Shown here: piece by piece, positions 51,859-60,155 of the stretch
How the letters are laid out: each line of letters begins with the position of its first letter
Position numbering within the stretch: the first letter of the stretch is position 1
DNA from: Lewinellaceae bacterium
GTDB taxonomy: Bacteria > Bacteroidota > Bacteroidia > Chitinophagales > Saprospiraceae
Direction of reading: 5' to 3'
DNA length: 64,000 nucleotides
Assembly (NCBI GenBank): GCA_020636225.1
Contig: JACJYI010000002.1
Location: 496,001-560,000, forward strand
Notes under the pieces: model-generated
The model's input: only the letters and a program-made list of their open reading frames with translations
Databases searched by the model: none
Told to the model about the DNA's origin: nothing
Position numbers and translations under genes: made by a program

Positions 51859-52523
51859 TGCCCTTTTTTCTTCTGTTGCCGGTCGAATTCAAGGAAGAGT
51901 TCTCTTCTGCCATATTGGGAGCAGATCGGACAAACATAGGGATCATGTCCTCGCGCCGGGCAGTATTTCCTGCCAAAGAAGATGATCTGCAGGTGCAACT
52001 TGTTCCAGGACTCTCTGGGAAAGACAGCCTTGAGATCCTTCTCGGTCTGAACCACATTCTTTCCACTGGACAACTTCCAGCGCCAGGCCAGCCGGTGGAT
52101 ATGGGTATCGACCGGAAAGGCGGGCACCCCAAATGCCTGGCTCATGACCACGGAAGCCGTCTTGTGCCCTACTCCCGGAAGGCTTTCCAGTGCCTCCATG
52201 TCCTGAGGCACTTTCCCATCATAACGATCACACAGGATCACCGACAGTTCATGGATCGCCTTTGATTTTGCCGGTCCCAAGCCACAGGGCCGGATGATCT
52301 CCAGGATAGTTTCCACTGACTGGGAAGCCATAGTTTCCGGATCCCGAGCCAATGTCCACAAATGCGGCGTGACCTGGTTGACACGTTCATCGGTACACTG
52401 GGCAGAAAGGAGCACTGCTACCAGCAGGGTATACGCGTCATCATGCTGCAAGGGAATCGGGACTTCGGGAAATAATCCTTCCAGAATACCCGCGATGGCA
52501 TCGGCACGATCCTGTTTACGCAT
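51846..52523 (-). CDS. nth: Endonuclease III-like DNA glycosylase
   Basis: A 225-residue helix-hairpin-helix base excision enzyme. The helix-hairpin-helix ESLPGVGHKTASVVM carries the catalytic lysine K121, and the catalytic aspartate D139 is in FPVDTHIHRLA. The Fe-S loop is atypical: only three cysteines are seen (C188, C198, C201) where four with spacing x6-x2-x5 are usual, so the cluster may be absent or altered. The ATG at 52523 is preferred over a TTG at 52532. It overlaps the acyl-CoA reductase gene by eight bases. Confidence 0.9.
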   Translation of the reverse strand: MRKQDRADAIAGILEGLFPEVPIPLQHDDAYTLLVAVLLSAQCTDERVNQVTPHLWTLARDPETMASQSVETILEIIRPCGLGPAKSKAIHELSVILCDRYDGKVPQDMEALESLPGVGHKTASVVMSQAFGVPAFPVDTHIHRLAWRWKLSSGKNVVQTEKDLKAVFPRESWNKLHLQIIFFGRKYCPARGHDPYVCPICSQYGRRELFLEFDRQQKKKGHQKG

Positions 52524-53550
52524 GGGTGGCAAGTTGTGTCAGGAACGACATCACATCGACGCCATCCGCATAATCCATCAGACCCGGACATTGTGTCTGT
52601 CCAAACGGCAACACCACAAATCCAGGTAAAGGCCGTCCGCTGACCACACATTGAAGGTCCTCCCGGTCGCGATCGAGAAGATGGAGTAACTGGTCATCAT
52701 TCCTGTAGTGCTCATAATGGACGGTCGCCATGGGCGAAGTCAGACTCGATGTCTCCCGGAACAAGAGGAGATTATTGGTCCGATGGGGTTCCTGGTTCAG
52801 CAGTAGCAAGGCATACTGGTAGTCAAAATTGTTTCTGAACCGGTGGTGGTCCCGGATCTCGGGATTGTGTTCCAGCGCCTCCATCAGGGGGCCGAAATCA
52901 AATTCAGTGGGCAGGTAAAGCTTGGACACATTCCGACACCCCAACCCGAAATAGGTCAGCATGTCTTCACAGAGGAGCTGTAGTTGTTCAACCGTTTCAT
53001 GCCCTGTCAGGACCCCGACGGCATGCCGGTTGCGACGGATGATATGCGGATATCTGCCGAAATAGGCCTGGAAATATCGGGCAGAGTTATTGCTGCCCGT
53101 AGCGATCACTGCCCCGAAATAGCTCAATTGATCGATCAGGGTCCAATGGTCCTTCAACCCCGGGTGAAATCCGTCGAGCTTATCCAGCAGGACTGGCAGC
53201 AAATGGCGGTCTTTATCCGACTGTTTGACCAGAGCGTGATGCCCGCTGACCAGCACGCAGAGGAAGTCATGAAAGCCGACCAGGGGGATATTGCCAGCCA
53301 TCACCAACCCCACTCTGACCGGACGATCGATCTGCTGCGGTATGGAATAATGCTCGACCCAGCTGGTCAACAGGTCCCGGTCCAGCATGGTCGTACGTAT
53401 GCTGTGCAATGCTTTTGTTATCTGGGCCGGGGTGAACCAGGGATTATGCTGTCCGGCCAGAACGATGGCCTCCTCCAGGGCAGGGTCTCCCTCGTCCAGG
53501 AATTCACCGAGGGCCACCAGCGCATTGATCCGATCCGTGAGGTTGACCAT
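52516..53550 (-). CDS. LuxC-like acyl-CoA reductase
   Basis: A 344-residue aldehyde dehydrogenase-superfamily protein of the LuxC acyl-CoA reductase group. Seen: RVGLVMAGNIPLVGFHDFLCVLVSGH (about 79-104), a Rossmann-like region GAVIATGSNNSARYF, and TYFGLGCRNVSKLYLP with the likely catalytic cysteine. No acyl-transferase or luciferase gene is nearby, so it is not a bioluminescence gene. It may reduce activated fatty acids to aldehydes for lipid synthesis. The gene is between rluD and nth in the same direction. Confidence 0.8.
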   Translation of the reverse strand: MVNLTDRINALVALGEFLDEGDPALEEAIVLAGQHNPWFTPAQITKALHSIRTTMLDRDLLTSWVEHYSIPQQIDRPVRVGLVMAGNIPLVGFHDFLCVLVSGHHALVKQSDKDRHLLPVLLDKLDGFHPGLKDHWTLIDQLSYFGAVIATGSNNSARYFQAYFGRYPHIIRRNRHAVGVLTGHETVEQLQLLCEDMLTYFGLGCRNVSKLYLPTEFDFGPLMEALEHNPEIRDHHRFRNNFDYQYALLLLNQEPHRTNNLLLFRETSSLTSPMATVHYEHYRNDDQLLHLLDRDREDLQCVVSGRPLPGFVVLPFGQTQCPGLMDYADGVDVMSFLTQLATHA

Positions 53551-53553
53551 AAC

Positions 53554-54615
53554 TCAGTTCTGTTGTCGGGTGGTCCACTCTCGCCAGGCATCCAGAGCCT
53601 GTTGGAAATCATCCGGGAGTGGAGAATCAAATACCATGTCGATCCCCTTCGTGGGATGGACGAAGCCCAGGGTGCGGGCATGAAGGGCATGGCGGGGCAT
53701 GACCTGGAATACCCCATCGACAAACTGCTTGTATCTGGAGTAGATCGTTCCTTTCCGGATCTGGTGACCACCATAGATGTGGTCGCTGAACAAAGGGTGA
53801 CCCTGATGCTTCATATGTACCCGGATCTGGTGGGTTCTGCCGGTTTCCAGGTGGCATTCCAGCAGGCTGACGTAGTAGAAACTTTCCAGCATATGATAAT
53901 GCGTGATGGCGGGCTTGCCCGCATCTCCATCGGGAAATGCCTCCTGTTGTTGACGAATCCGTGGATGGCGGCCGACATTCATTTCAATGGTTCCCTCCCG
54001 GGGTTCCGGTTCACCCCAGACCAGGGCCCAATAGGTTCGCTTGATGGTGTGATTGAAAAACTGCTTCGCCAGATGACTCATGGCATACTCGCTCTTGGCG
54101 ATCACGAGAAGCCCTGAGGTGTCTTTATCAATGCGGTGGACAAGGCCGGGCCGATCCGCTATGTTTCCTGGCATCACCGGAAGGTCTTTGTCCTGCAAAT
54201 GAAACGCGAGCGCATTGACCAGGGTGCCATCCGGATTTCCAATGCCCGGATGGACGATCATGCCGGCCGGCTTGTTGACCACGATCAGGTCCTCATCCTC
54301 ATAGATGATATCCAGTGGAATATCCTGGGCCAGGGTCTTGCCCAGGCCATCCAGGGATCTGGGCAGGATCACCTTGATATAATCTCGCGGTTTGACCTTG
54401 TAATTGGACTTGATCTCCACTCCATTGACCAGGACAGCTCCGCTGCGAATACCGTTTTGCACCTTGTTCCGCGAAACACGATCCAACTTGTCCGTCAGGA
54501 AACGATCGATCCGCAAGGGACCCTGACCCGGGTCCACCAGGATTTCGATCTCTTCGTAGAATTCGTCAGTACCTTCCTGTTCTTCAGGTTCTCTACCTTG
54601 TTCCTCCAACACCAT
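53554..54615 (-). CDS. rluD: RluA/RluD-family pseudouridine synthase
   Basis: A 353-residue enzyme. An S4 RNA-binding domain (about 34-85, LRIDRFLTDKLDRVSRNKVQNGIRSGAVLVNG) precedes the catalytic domain with HRIDKDTSGLLVIAKS, the catalytic aspartate being D163. LLECHLETGRTHQIRVHM and GHPLFSDHIYGG follow. It isomerises uridines in large-subunit rRNA, possibly near helix 69. The N-terminus has an acidic tail. It is divergent from the trans-sulfuration enzyme. Confidence 0.93.
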   Translation of the reverse strand: MVLEEQGREPEEQEGTDEFYEEIEILVDPGQGPLRIDRFLTDKLDRVSRNKVQNGIRSGAVLVNGVEIKSNYKVKPRDYIKVILPRSLDGLGKTLAQDIPLDIIYEDEDLIVVNKPAGMIVHPGIGNPDGTLVNALAFHLQDKDLPVMPGNIADRPGLVHRIDKDTSGLLVIAKSEYAMSHLAKQFFNHTIKRTYWALVWGEPEPREGTIEMNVGRHPRIRQQQEAFPDGDAGKPAITHYHMLESFYYVSLLECHLETGRTHQIRVHMKHQGHPLFSDHIYGGHQIRKGTIYSRYKQFVDGVFQVMPRHALHARTLGFVHPTKGIDMVFDSPLPDDFQQALDAWREWTTRQQN

Positions 54616-54649
54616 TGTCTATTTTCACCGCGAAGTTACATTGCCTGTC

Positions 54650-55840
54650 ATGAAAGATCGTTTTGCCTCCCTCTGTGTCAAGAAACTCGACCTGCCCGAG
54701 CACAATTCTCCCCAACAGCTGCCTCTGGTGCTGAGTTCATCCTTTGCCTTTGAGACCATCGAACAGGGCATCGATATTTTTACGGGTAAGGATGAAGGTT
54801 TTGTCTACAGCCGCTATGGCAATCCGACCATTGAGGCAGTTACCCGCCGTCTGGAGGCCCTGGAAGGATTTGACCTTCCGCTTGAACTTCAGGGATACAT
54901 GACCAGTTCAGGAATGGCGGCCATTCACCTGGTCCTGATCAGTCTGCTTAAGCCAGGTGACCAGGTCCTGACCCAGGCCAACCTGTATGGAGGTACAACT
55001 GAACTCCTGATCAAGGTTTTGGGCGAACAGGATATCATACCGGTCTTTACCGACCTGGGCAACCTGGAGCAGGTGGAAGCAGAACTCCAAAACAACAAGC
55101 GCATTCGTGCCCTCTACATGGAGACACCCACGAATCCTACCCTGACCTGTCTGGATATTGAAGGCCTCACCAGGCTCGCCGCCGACAAGGGCATTAAAAC
55201 CATCGTAGATAACACCTTTTCCACACCCTACCTGCAGCAGCCATTTCGCTATGGCGTGGATTTCGTGATCCATTCCACGACCAAATATCTCAATGGGCAT
55301 GGTACCGGAATCGCAGGTGTTGTCATTGGCCGGGACACTCCATTCATGAAGGAGCGCTTCTGGCCCGTGTTAAAGCTGACCGGGGCCACCTGCAATCCGT
55401 TTGATGCCTGGTTGGTCGGGAACGGCATCCGGACATTACCGCTGCGAATGGAACGGCACAATACCAATGCCATGGCACTGGCAAAGGCACTATCTGACCA
55501 TGACCAGGTAGAACGAGTCAATTATCCCGGGTTGGAGGATCACTCGTCACATGCCCTTGCAAGCCGGCAAATGACCGGATTCGGAGGGATGCTGAGTTTC
55601 CAGGTCCGGGGTGGTCAATCGGAGGCTTTGCAGGTCATGAACCGGTTGAAACTGGCCAGCCTGGCACCAACATTGGGCGATGTCGACACCCTGGTGCTGC
55701 ATCCCGCCACGTCTTCGCATCTTAAGGTAGCGGCAGACATTCGGGAAGCACAGGGAATCACAGAGGGCCTGATCCGGGTGTCCGTTGGCCTGGAAGGTAC
55801 AGACGACCTGGTGCAGGATTTCGTCCAGGCCTTGGGTTGA
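54650..55840 (+). CDS. Trans-sulfuration-family PLP enzyme (cystathionine gamma-synthase/lyase or O-acetylhomoserine sulfhydrylase group)
   Basis: A 396-residue fold I PLP enzyme of the Cys/Met metabolism family. Seen: FVYSRYGNPTIEAVTRRL (51-68), MTSSGMAAIHLVL, VDNTFSTPYLQQP, and the PLP lysine in HSTTKYLNGHG (K212), with TLGDVDTLVLHPATSSH near the C-terminus. Substrates in this family cannot be told apart safely by eye. It could use the cysteine made by the operon at 33.8-37 kb, or make homocysteine. The ATG at 54650 is preferred over an earlier TTG. Confidence 0.85.
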   Translation: MKDRFASLCVKKLDLPEHNSPQQLPLVLSSSFAFETIEQGIDIFTGKDEGFVYSRYGNPTIEAVTRRLEALEGFDLPLELQGYMTSSGMAAIHLVLISLLKPGDQVLTQANLYGGTTELLIKVLGEQDIIPVFTDLGNLEQVEAELQNNKRIRALYMETPTNPTLTCLDIEGLTRLAADKGIKTIVDNTFSTPYLQQPFRYGVDFVIHSTTKYLNGHGTGIAGVVIGRDTPFMKERFWPVLKLTGATCNPFDAWLVGNGIRTLPLRMERHNTNAMALAKALSDHDQVERVNYPGLEDHSSHALASRQMTGFGGMLSFQVRGGQSEALQVMNRLKLASLAPTLGDVDTLVLHPATSSHLKVAADIREAQGITEGLIRVSVGLEGTDDLVQDFVQALG

Positions 55841-56338
55841 TCAGCGGCCACGGCGTCCAAATTCAACCACGGAAAGGTCGGACACCAGGCCATTCTGGAG
55901 GGTGAAGATCAACATGGTTCTCAGGACGTGAAACCCATGATGCCCGGCTGCACCCGGATTCATGTGCAGATGCCCGGATCGGGGATCCTTCATGACCTTG
56001 AGAATATGGGAATGACCACAGATGACAACTCCTGGATGGTGTTCATTGATCATGTGTCGGGCATGGCTGTTGTAGGTGCCCGGATAGCCGGCAATATGGG
56101 TCATGAAGATGTCGGCGCCATTGACCTGGAAGATGGCATCGTGTGGTAGTGCTGCACGAACCCGATGATCATCAATGTTGCCGTAAACGGCCCGCACCGG
56201 GCGGAGCGACTCCATTTGCTCCAGGACATCCATACCGCCCAGGTCCCCGGCATGCCAGATCTCATCACATGTCAAAACGACATCTGTGATCTCCTGGCCC
56301 CAATATCCATGGGTATCAGACAACAATCCAATCCGCAT
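55841..56338 (-). CDS. YfcE/MJ0936-type metallophosphoesterase
   Basis: A 165-residue calcineurin-like phosphoesterase. Metal ligands are evident: LLSDTHG (about 5-11), WHAGDLGG, VYGNIDDH, HIAGYPG and VICGHSHILKV. The family cleaves phosphodiesters or phosphoserine; its substrate is unknown. The start touches the stop of the upstream oxidoreductase gene (TGATG), so both are likely on one transcript. Confidence 0.9.
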   Translation of the reverse strand: MRIGLLSDTHGYWGQEITDVVLTCDEIWHAGDLGGMDVLEQMESLRPVRAVYGNIDDHRVRAALPHDAIFQVNGADIFMTHIAGYPGTYNSHARHMINEHHPGVVICGHSHILKVMKDPRSGHLHMNPGAAGHHGFHVLRTMLIFTLQNGLVSDLSVVEFGRRGR

Positions 56339-57303
56339 CAAGCAGGAATTTGCAGGATGATCTTTCCAAACTGGAGGCCCTCCGACATCCGATCGAAGGC
56401 TGCTGATCCCTCCTCCAGTGGGAAAACCCGGTCAAGGATGGGAACAATCCTCTGGTCTCGGATCCAGGTGATCATGTCCTGGAAATCAGAAGGACTCCCC
56501 ATGGTCGAGCCGATGATGTGCAGCTGTTTCCAGAATAAAACTTGTGGACTGAGGGCGGGAATTGGCCCCGCAGTGCCTCCATAGATCACCAGTCTTGCTC
56601 CGGGATTACAGATCTTCATGACCTGGGCGAGCCCGGTACTGCCTGCCCCGTCGATGACGAGGTCAAAACCACCTTCTTCCCGCGCATGCTTGGTCCATTC
56701 GACATCATGATAATCATATCCTCCATGGGCACCAGCTTGCATGGCCCGCTCCAATTTTGCCGGAGTGCCAGAGGTAACCGATACATGAGCTCCTTTCGAC
56801 AGGGCGAACTGCATGGCCCATTGTGCCACCCCTCCACCGATCCCGGTGATCAGTACGCGATCCGTCGGCTTGACCTGGCCTTGTGTCACCACGGCCCGCC
56901 ATGCGGTCACCCCTGCCAAGGGAATGCTGGCTGCTTCTTCAAAGGACAAATGCTCTGGCATATCATAGATCTGGTTGTCAGGAACCGATACCCGTTGAGC
57001 AAATGTCCCATTGGTAGGCATGCCGAGAATATGGAAATCATCTCCCTGGACATCCATCCGGTCGCCCCATTGCATACCCGGATTGATGATCACTGGTCGG
57101 TCGCCCGCAAATCCGGCACCATCACTGCCCAGGATCACCGGCAGTTTGATCCGGGCGTATTGTCCTTTTCTGATCCACACATCCCTGTGATTGAGAGCAG
57201 CGGCTCGTAGCTCGACTATCTGGTGACCGACGCTTTCCAAAGGGTGTTCTACCTCCTTATAGATCAGTGGGGTATTCGTTTCTTCAAGGACCAGAGCTTT
57301 CAT
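56338..57303 (-). CDS. Zinc-type alcohol dehydrogenase/quinone oxidoreductase-like protein (MDR)
   Basis: A 321-residue medium-chain dehydrogenase/reductase. Seen: an N-terminal GroES-like domain (ALNHRDVWIRKGQY, VILGSDGAGF) and a Rossmann domain with RVLITGIGGGVAQWAMQFALSKGAHVSVTSGTPAKLERA. The cysteines that bind structural zinc in alcohol dehydrogenases are missing, so it fits the zinc-free quinone oxidoreductase or enoyl reductase groups. The ATG at 57303 is preferred to the frame start at 57357. It is divergent from the large repeat protein. Confidence 0.85.
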   Translation of the reverse strand: MKALVLEETNTPLIYKEVEHPLESVGHQIVELRAAALNHRDVWIRKGQYARIKLPVILGSDGAGFAGDRPVIINPGMQWGDRMDVQGDDFHILGMPTNGTFAQRVSVPDNQIYDMPEHLSFEEAASIPLAGVTAWRAVVTQGQVKPTDRVLITGIGGGVAQWAMQFALSKGAHVSVTSGTPAKLERAMQAGAHGGYDYHDVEWTKHAREEGGFDLVIDGAGSTGLAQVMKICNPGARLVIYGGTAGPIPALSPQVLFWKQLHIIGSTMGSPSDFQDMITWIRDQRIVPILDRVFPLEEGSAAFDRMSEGLQFGKIILQIPA

Positions 57304-57383
57304 AGAAAATTTTGATTTCAAGCAGCGAAAGTAGGTTTTGTTTGCTCTTGGATGCATTATCTTTCATCCAATATCCCCAAAAT

Positions 57384-60077
57384 ATGAATAACCAACCAAC
57401 CCTGAAGCACAAGCTGTTCGGGATGATCCGCTTGGTCGTTTTCTCTTTCGTACTGAGTATGTTCAGTCCTTCAGCGGCGATGGCATGCGAGATCTATGAG
57501 GTCGTCGTGGAAAAAGGCGAGTGTACCTCGGATTCCACCTATATCTTATGGATAAATTTCGAGTACAATGATGTTGGAGGAGACCATTTTGACCTGTGGG
57601 CAAACGGGGAATTCTTCGGGTATTATGCCTATGCGGATCTTCCCCTGAGCATACCCAATTTTCCCAAGAGCGGCAATAATAACGACTGGATCAAGATCTG
57701 TGACAATGACAACCCAGATTGTTGCCGGATCAAGGAGTTTCCGACCAAGGATTGCTCCAATTTCAATGATTGCGAGATCTTTGAAGTGAATGTCGACAAA
57801 GGGGATTGCACGTCAAATTCCACATATGAAGTCTGGATTAATTTCGATTATGCCAATGTGGAAAGTGACTACTTTGACCTGTGGATCAACGGGGTATTCT
57901 ATGATGAATTCCTGTATTCCGCTCTTCCCTTGTATATCGCCAACTTTCCCAAGTCGGGCAACAACAATGACTGGATCAAGATCTGCGACCACGACAATCC
58001 GGATTGCTGCAAGATTCATGAATTCGAATCCAAGAACTGCGAGAACTATAATGGCTGTGAGATCTGGGACCTCATTGTCGAGTCGTATGAATGCGAAGAC
58101 GGCCAGTTCATGGTTGACCTTGACTTCAACTATGCGAATGTGGGGAACAACGGTTTCACCGTTCAGGGCAACGGTACCAATTATGGCACCTTCGAATACA
58201 ATGAACTGTACATCACGCTAGGCCCACTTGACGGTGATTGCATGACAGATTATGAGTTTGTCGTCAAGGATGTGGATCATCCGGATTGCCAGGCCGTCTT
58301 CATCCTGGGTGAGATCTGTTGCAATGAAGATTGTCATATCTCCGAGTTGGTGGTGGAGAAAGGGGACTGCACATCAGATTCCACCTACACCATCACCATT
58401 GACTTCCAGTACCAGAACGTCAATGGCGCCTCCTTTGACCTGTTTGCCAATGGCCAGTTCTTTGGCTACTACAACTACAACCAGCTCCCCCTCACCATCA
58501 CCAACTTCCCGAAAAGTGGCGGCAACAATGACTGGATCAAGGTCTGTGACAATGACAACCCGGATTGTTGTGCCATCAAGGAGTTCGATACCAAGGAATG
58601 TGGCAACAACAACGATTGCAGCATCAAAGAGCTCGATGTCATTGTCGGCGACTGTAACGATGATGACGAGTTCCTGGTGACCATCAACTTTATCGCCATG
58701 AATCCCGGTGGACAAGGCTTCTCCATCCTCGGGAATGGAATGAATTACGGCGTTTTTTCCTATGACAGTCTGCCAGTCATCCTGGGGCCTTTCCCGGGCA
58801 ACTGCACCACCGAGTATGAGTTTGTCATCAAGGACAATGAGTTCAATGACTGCCAAAAGGCAAAAGATGTCGGCAAGGTTTGTTGTGGCGAGGATTGTCA
58901 CATTTATGATCTGGTTGTGGAAAAAGGAGACTGTACATCTGATTCCACATATTCGCTGACCATCAACTTCCAACACCAGAATGTGAATGGGGCCTCTTTC
59001 GATCTGTTTGCCAATGGCCAGTTCTTTGGATACTACAACTATAACCAGCTCCCTCTCACCATCACCAACTTCCCTAAGAGTGGAGGCAACAATGACTGGA
59101 TCAAGGTTTGTGACAATGACAACCCGGATTGTTGCGCCATCAAGGAGTTCGATACCAAGGAATGTGGAAATAACAACGATTGCAGCATCAAGGAACTGGA
59201 TGTTCTTGTCGGCGACTGCAACGATGACGATGAATTCCTGGTGACCATCAACTTTATCGCCATGAATCCCGGTGGACAGGGCTTCTCCATCCTCGGGAAT
59301 GGCATGAATTACGGCGTGTTCTCCTATGACAGTCTACCGGTCATCCTGGGGCCTTTCCCCGGCAACTGCACCACCGAGTATGAGTTTGTCATCAAGGACA
59401 ATGAGTTCAATGACTGCCAAAAGGCGAAAGATGTCGGGAAGGTCTGTTGTGAAGAACCCTGTGAGATCTACGACCTTGAGGTTGAGATCGGAGATTGCCT
59501 GTCGGACAGCACCTATGCCGTGACCATCAACTTCCAGGTGCAGAACCCTGGGAATGACTTTTTCGAGGTTTGGACGAATGGCGATCACTACGGGTACTTC
59601 CCGCTGTCCGATCTGCCGCTGACCATCGAATTTCCTGCAGGCGGATACAACATTGACGAGATCAAGGTTTGTATCAATGACCAGCCGAATTGTTGCAAGG
59701 AGATCGCCTTTGAGCCACCTTCATGCCTGCAGATCCCGATCTATTACCTCTCTGCCTGGAATAGTCAGAAATCGGGTTCGGATCCAAATCTCCAGAATAC
59801 ATTCAGGAAGGATTCCAGTGCTGGAGGGCCTGCTTCTGATTTCCAGGTCAGTGTCTATCCGGGCCAACATCGGATCGTGGTTCGTCCTACCGCAGATGCC
59901 ATGATTCGTCAGATCCAGGTGGTCGATGCCATCGGGCGACTTATCGGCCAGATCAAATCCGGCCCATCCGGCCAGGAAGGTCCTGTAGAGGTGCCGATCG
60001 ATACTGTATCGGGCATTGTCTTTGTGCAGGTCACCTTTACGGACGGACTGGTCGTTCGTAAAGTGTTTATTCCCTGA
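57384..60077 (+). CDS. Secreted cysteine-rich repeat protein with a type IX sorting domain
   Basis: An 897-residue protein. Signal peptide about 1-34 (SAAMA). It is then built from eight repeats of about 94 residues in two classes, A (C-E-I-Y-D-L, KGDCTSDSTY, NFPKSG.NNDWIKVCDNDNPDCC) and B (C-S-I-K-E-L, DCNDDDEF, GPFPGNCTTEYEFVIKD). The order is A A B A B A B A. Each repeat starts with Cys and carries several conserved cysteines. The end (FQVSVYPGQHRIVVRPTADAMI, DAIGRLIG, FTDGLVVRKVFIP) is a T9SS sorting domain. Function is unknown. Confidence 0.88.
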   Translation: MNNQPTLKHKLFGMIRLVVFSFVLSMFSPSAAMACEIYEVVVEKGECTSDSTYILWINFEYNDVGGDHFDLWANGEFFGYYAYADLPLSIPNFPKSGNNNDWIKICDNDNPDCCRIKEFPTKDCSNFNDCEIFEVNVDKGDCTSNSTYEVWINFDYANVESDYFDLWINGVFYDEFLYSALPLYIANFPKSGNNNDWIKICDHDNPDCCKIHEFESKNCENYNGCEIWDLIVESYECEDGQFMVDLDFNYANVGNNGFTVQGNGTNYGTFEYNELYITLGPLDGDCMTDYEFVVKDVDHPDCQAVFILGEICCNEDCHISELVVEKGDCTSDSTYTITIDFQYQNVNGASFDLFANGQFFGYYNYNQLPLTITNFPKSGGNNDWIKVCDNDNPDCCAIKEFDTKECGNNNDCSIKELDVIVGDCNDDDEFLVTINFIAMNPGGQGFSILGNGMNYGVFSYDSLPVILGPFPGNCTTEYEFVIKDNEFNDCQKAKDVGKVCCGEDCHIYDLVVEKGDCTSDSTYSLTINFQHQNVNGASFDLFANGQFFGYYNYNQLPLTITNFPKSGGNNDWIKVCDNDNPDCCAIKEFDTKECGNNNDCSIKELDVLVGDCNDDDEFLVTINFIAMNPGGQGFSILGNGMNYGVFSYDSLPVILGPFPGNCTTEYEFVIKDNEFNDCQKAKDVGKVCCEEPCEIYDLEVEIGDCLSDSTYAVTINFQVQNPGNDFFEVWTNGDHYGYFPLSDLPLTIEFPAGGYNIDEIKVCINDQPNCCKEIAFEPPSCLQIPIYYLSAWNSQKSGSDPNLQNTFRKDSSAGGPASDFQVSVYPGQHRIVVRPTADAMIRQIQVVDAIGRLIGQIKSGPSGQEGPVEVPIDTVSGIVFVQVTFTDGLVVRKVFIP
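58332..59459 (+). repeat. Two tandem 564-base repeats inside the repeat protein
   Basis: Units at 58332-58895 and 58896-59459 each encode one A and one B repeat (188 residues). The proteins are almost identical (for example TYTITIDFQYQN versus TYSLTINFQHQN), and the DNA differs mainly at scattered silent positions, so the duplication is older than the last few generations but clearly within the gene. Confidence 0.9.
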
Positions 60078-60097
60078 GACTGATGGTCAACGTATGA

Positions 60098-60133
60098 CAA
60101 ACGGCCTGCTTCCTCTGGGAAGCAGGCCGTTTG
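60098..60133. terminator. Bidirectional terminator hairpin
   Basis: A perfect 16-pair stem (60098-60113 with 60118-60133, TCTG loop) sits 20 bases after the repeat protein stop and 22 bases from the convergent carboxyltransferase stop. Both flanks are short in T-runs (TTTG), so strength is moderate, but the stem is strong. Confidence 0.85.
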
Positions 60134-60155
60134 CTATAGTGGTATACGCTCCTGG

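Noticed and set aside
54616..54649. Possible SAM or cobalamin riboswitch before the trans-sulfuration enzyme
   Set aside because: The gap is only 34 bases and has no room for a riboswitch fold.
57384..60077. Suspicion that the tandem duplication is an assembly artefact
   Set aside because: The two copies differ at many silent positions and a few amino acids, so they are distinct sequences, though copy number could still be wrong.
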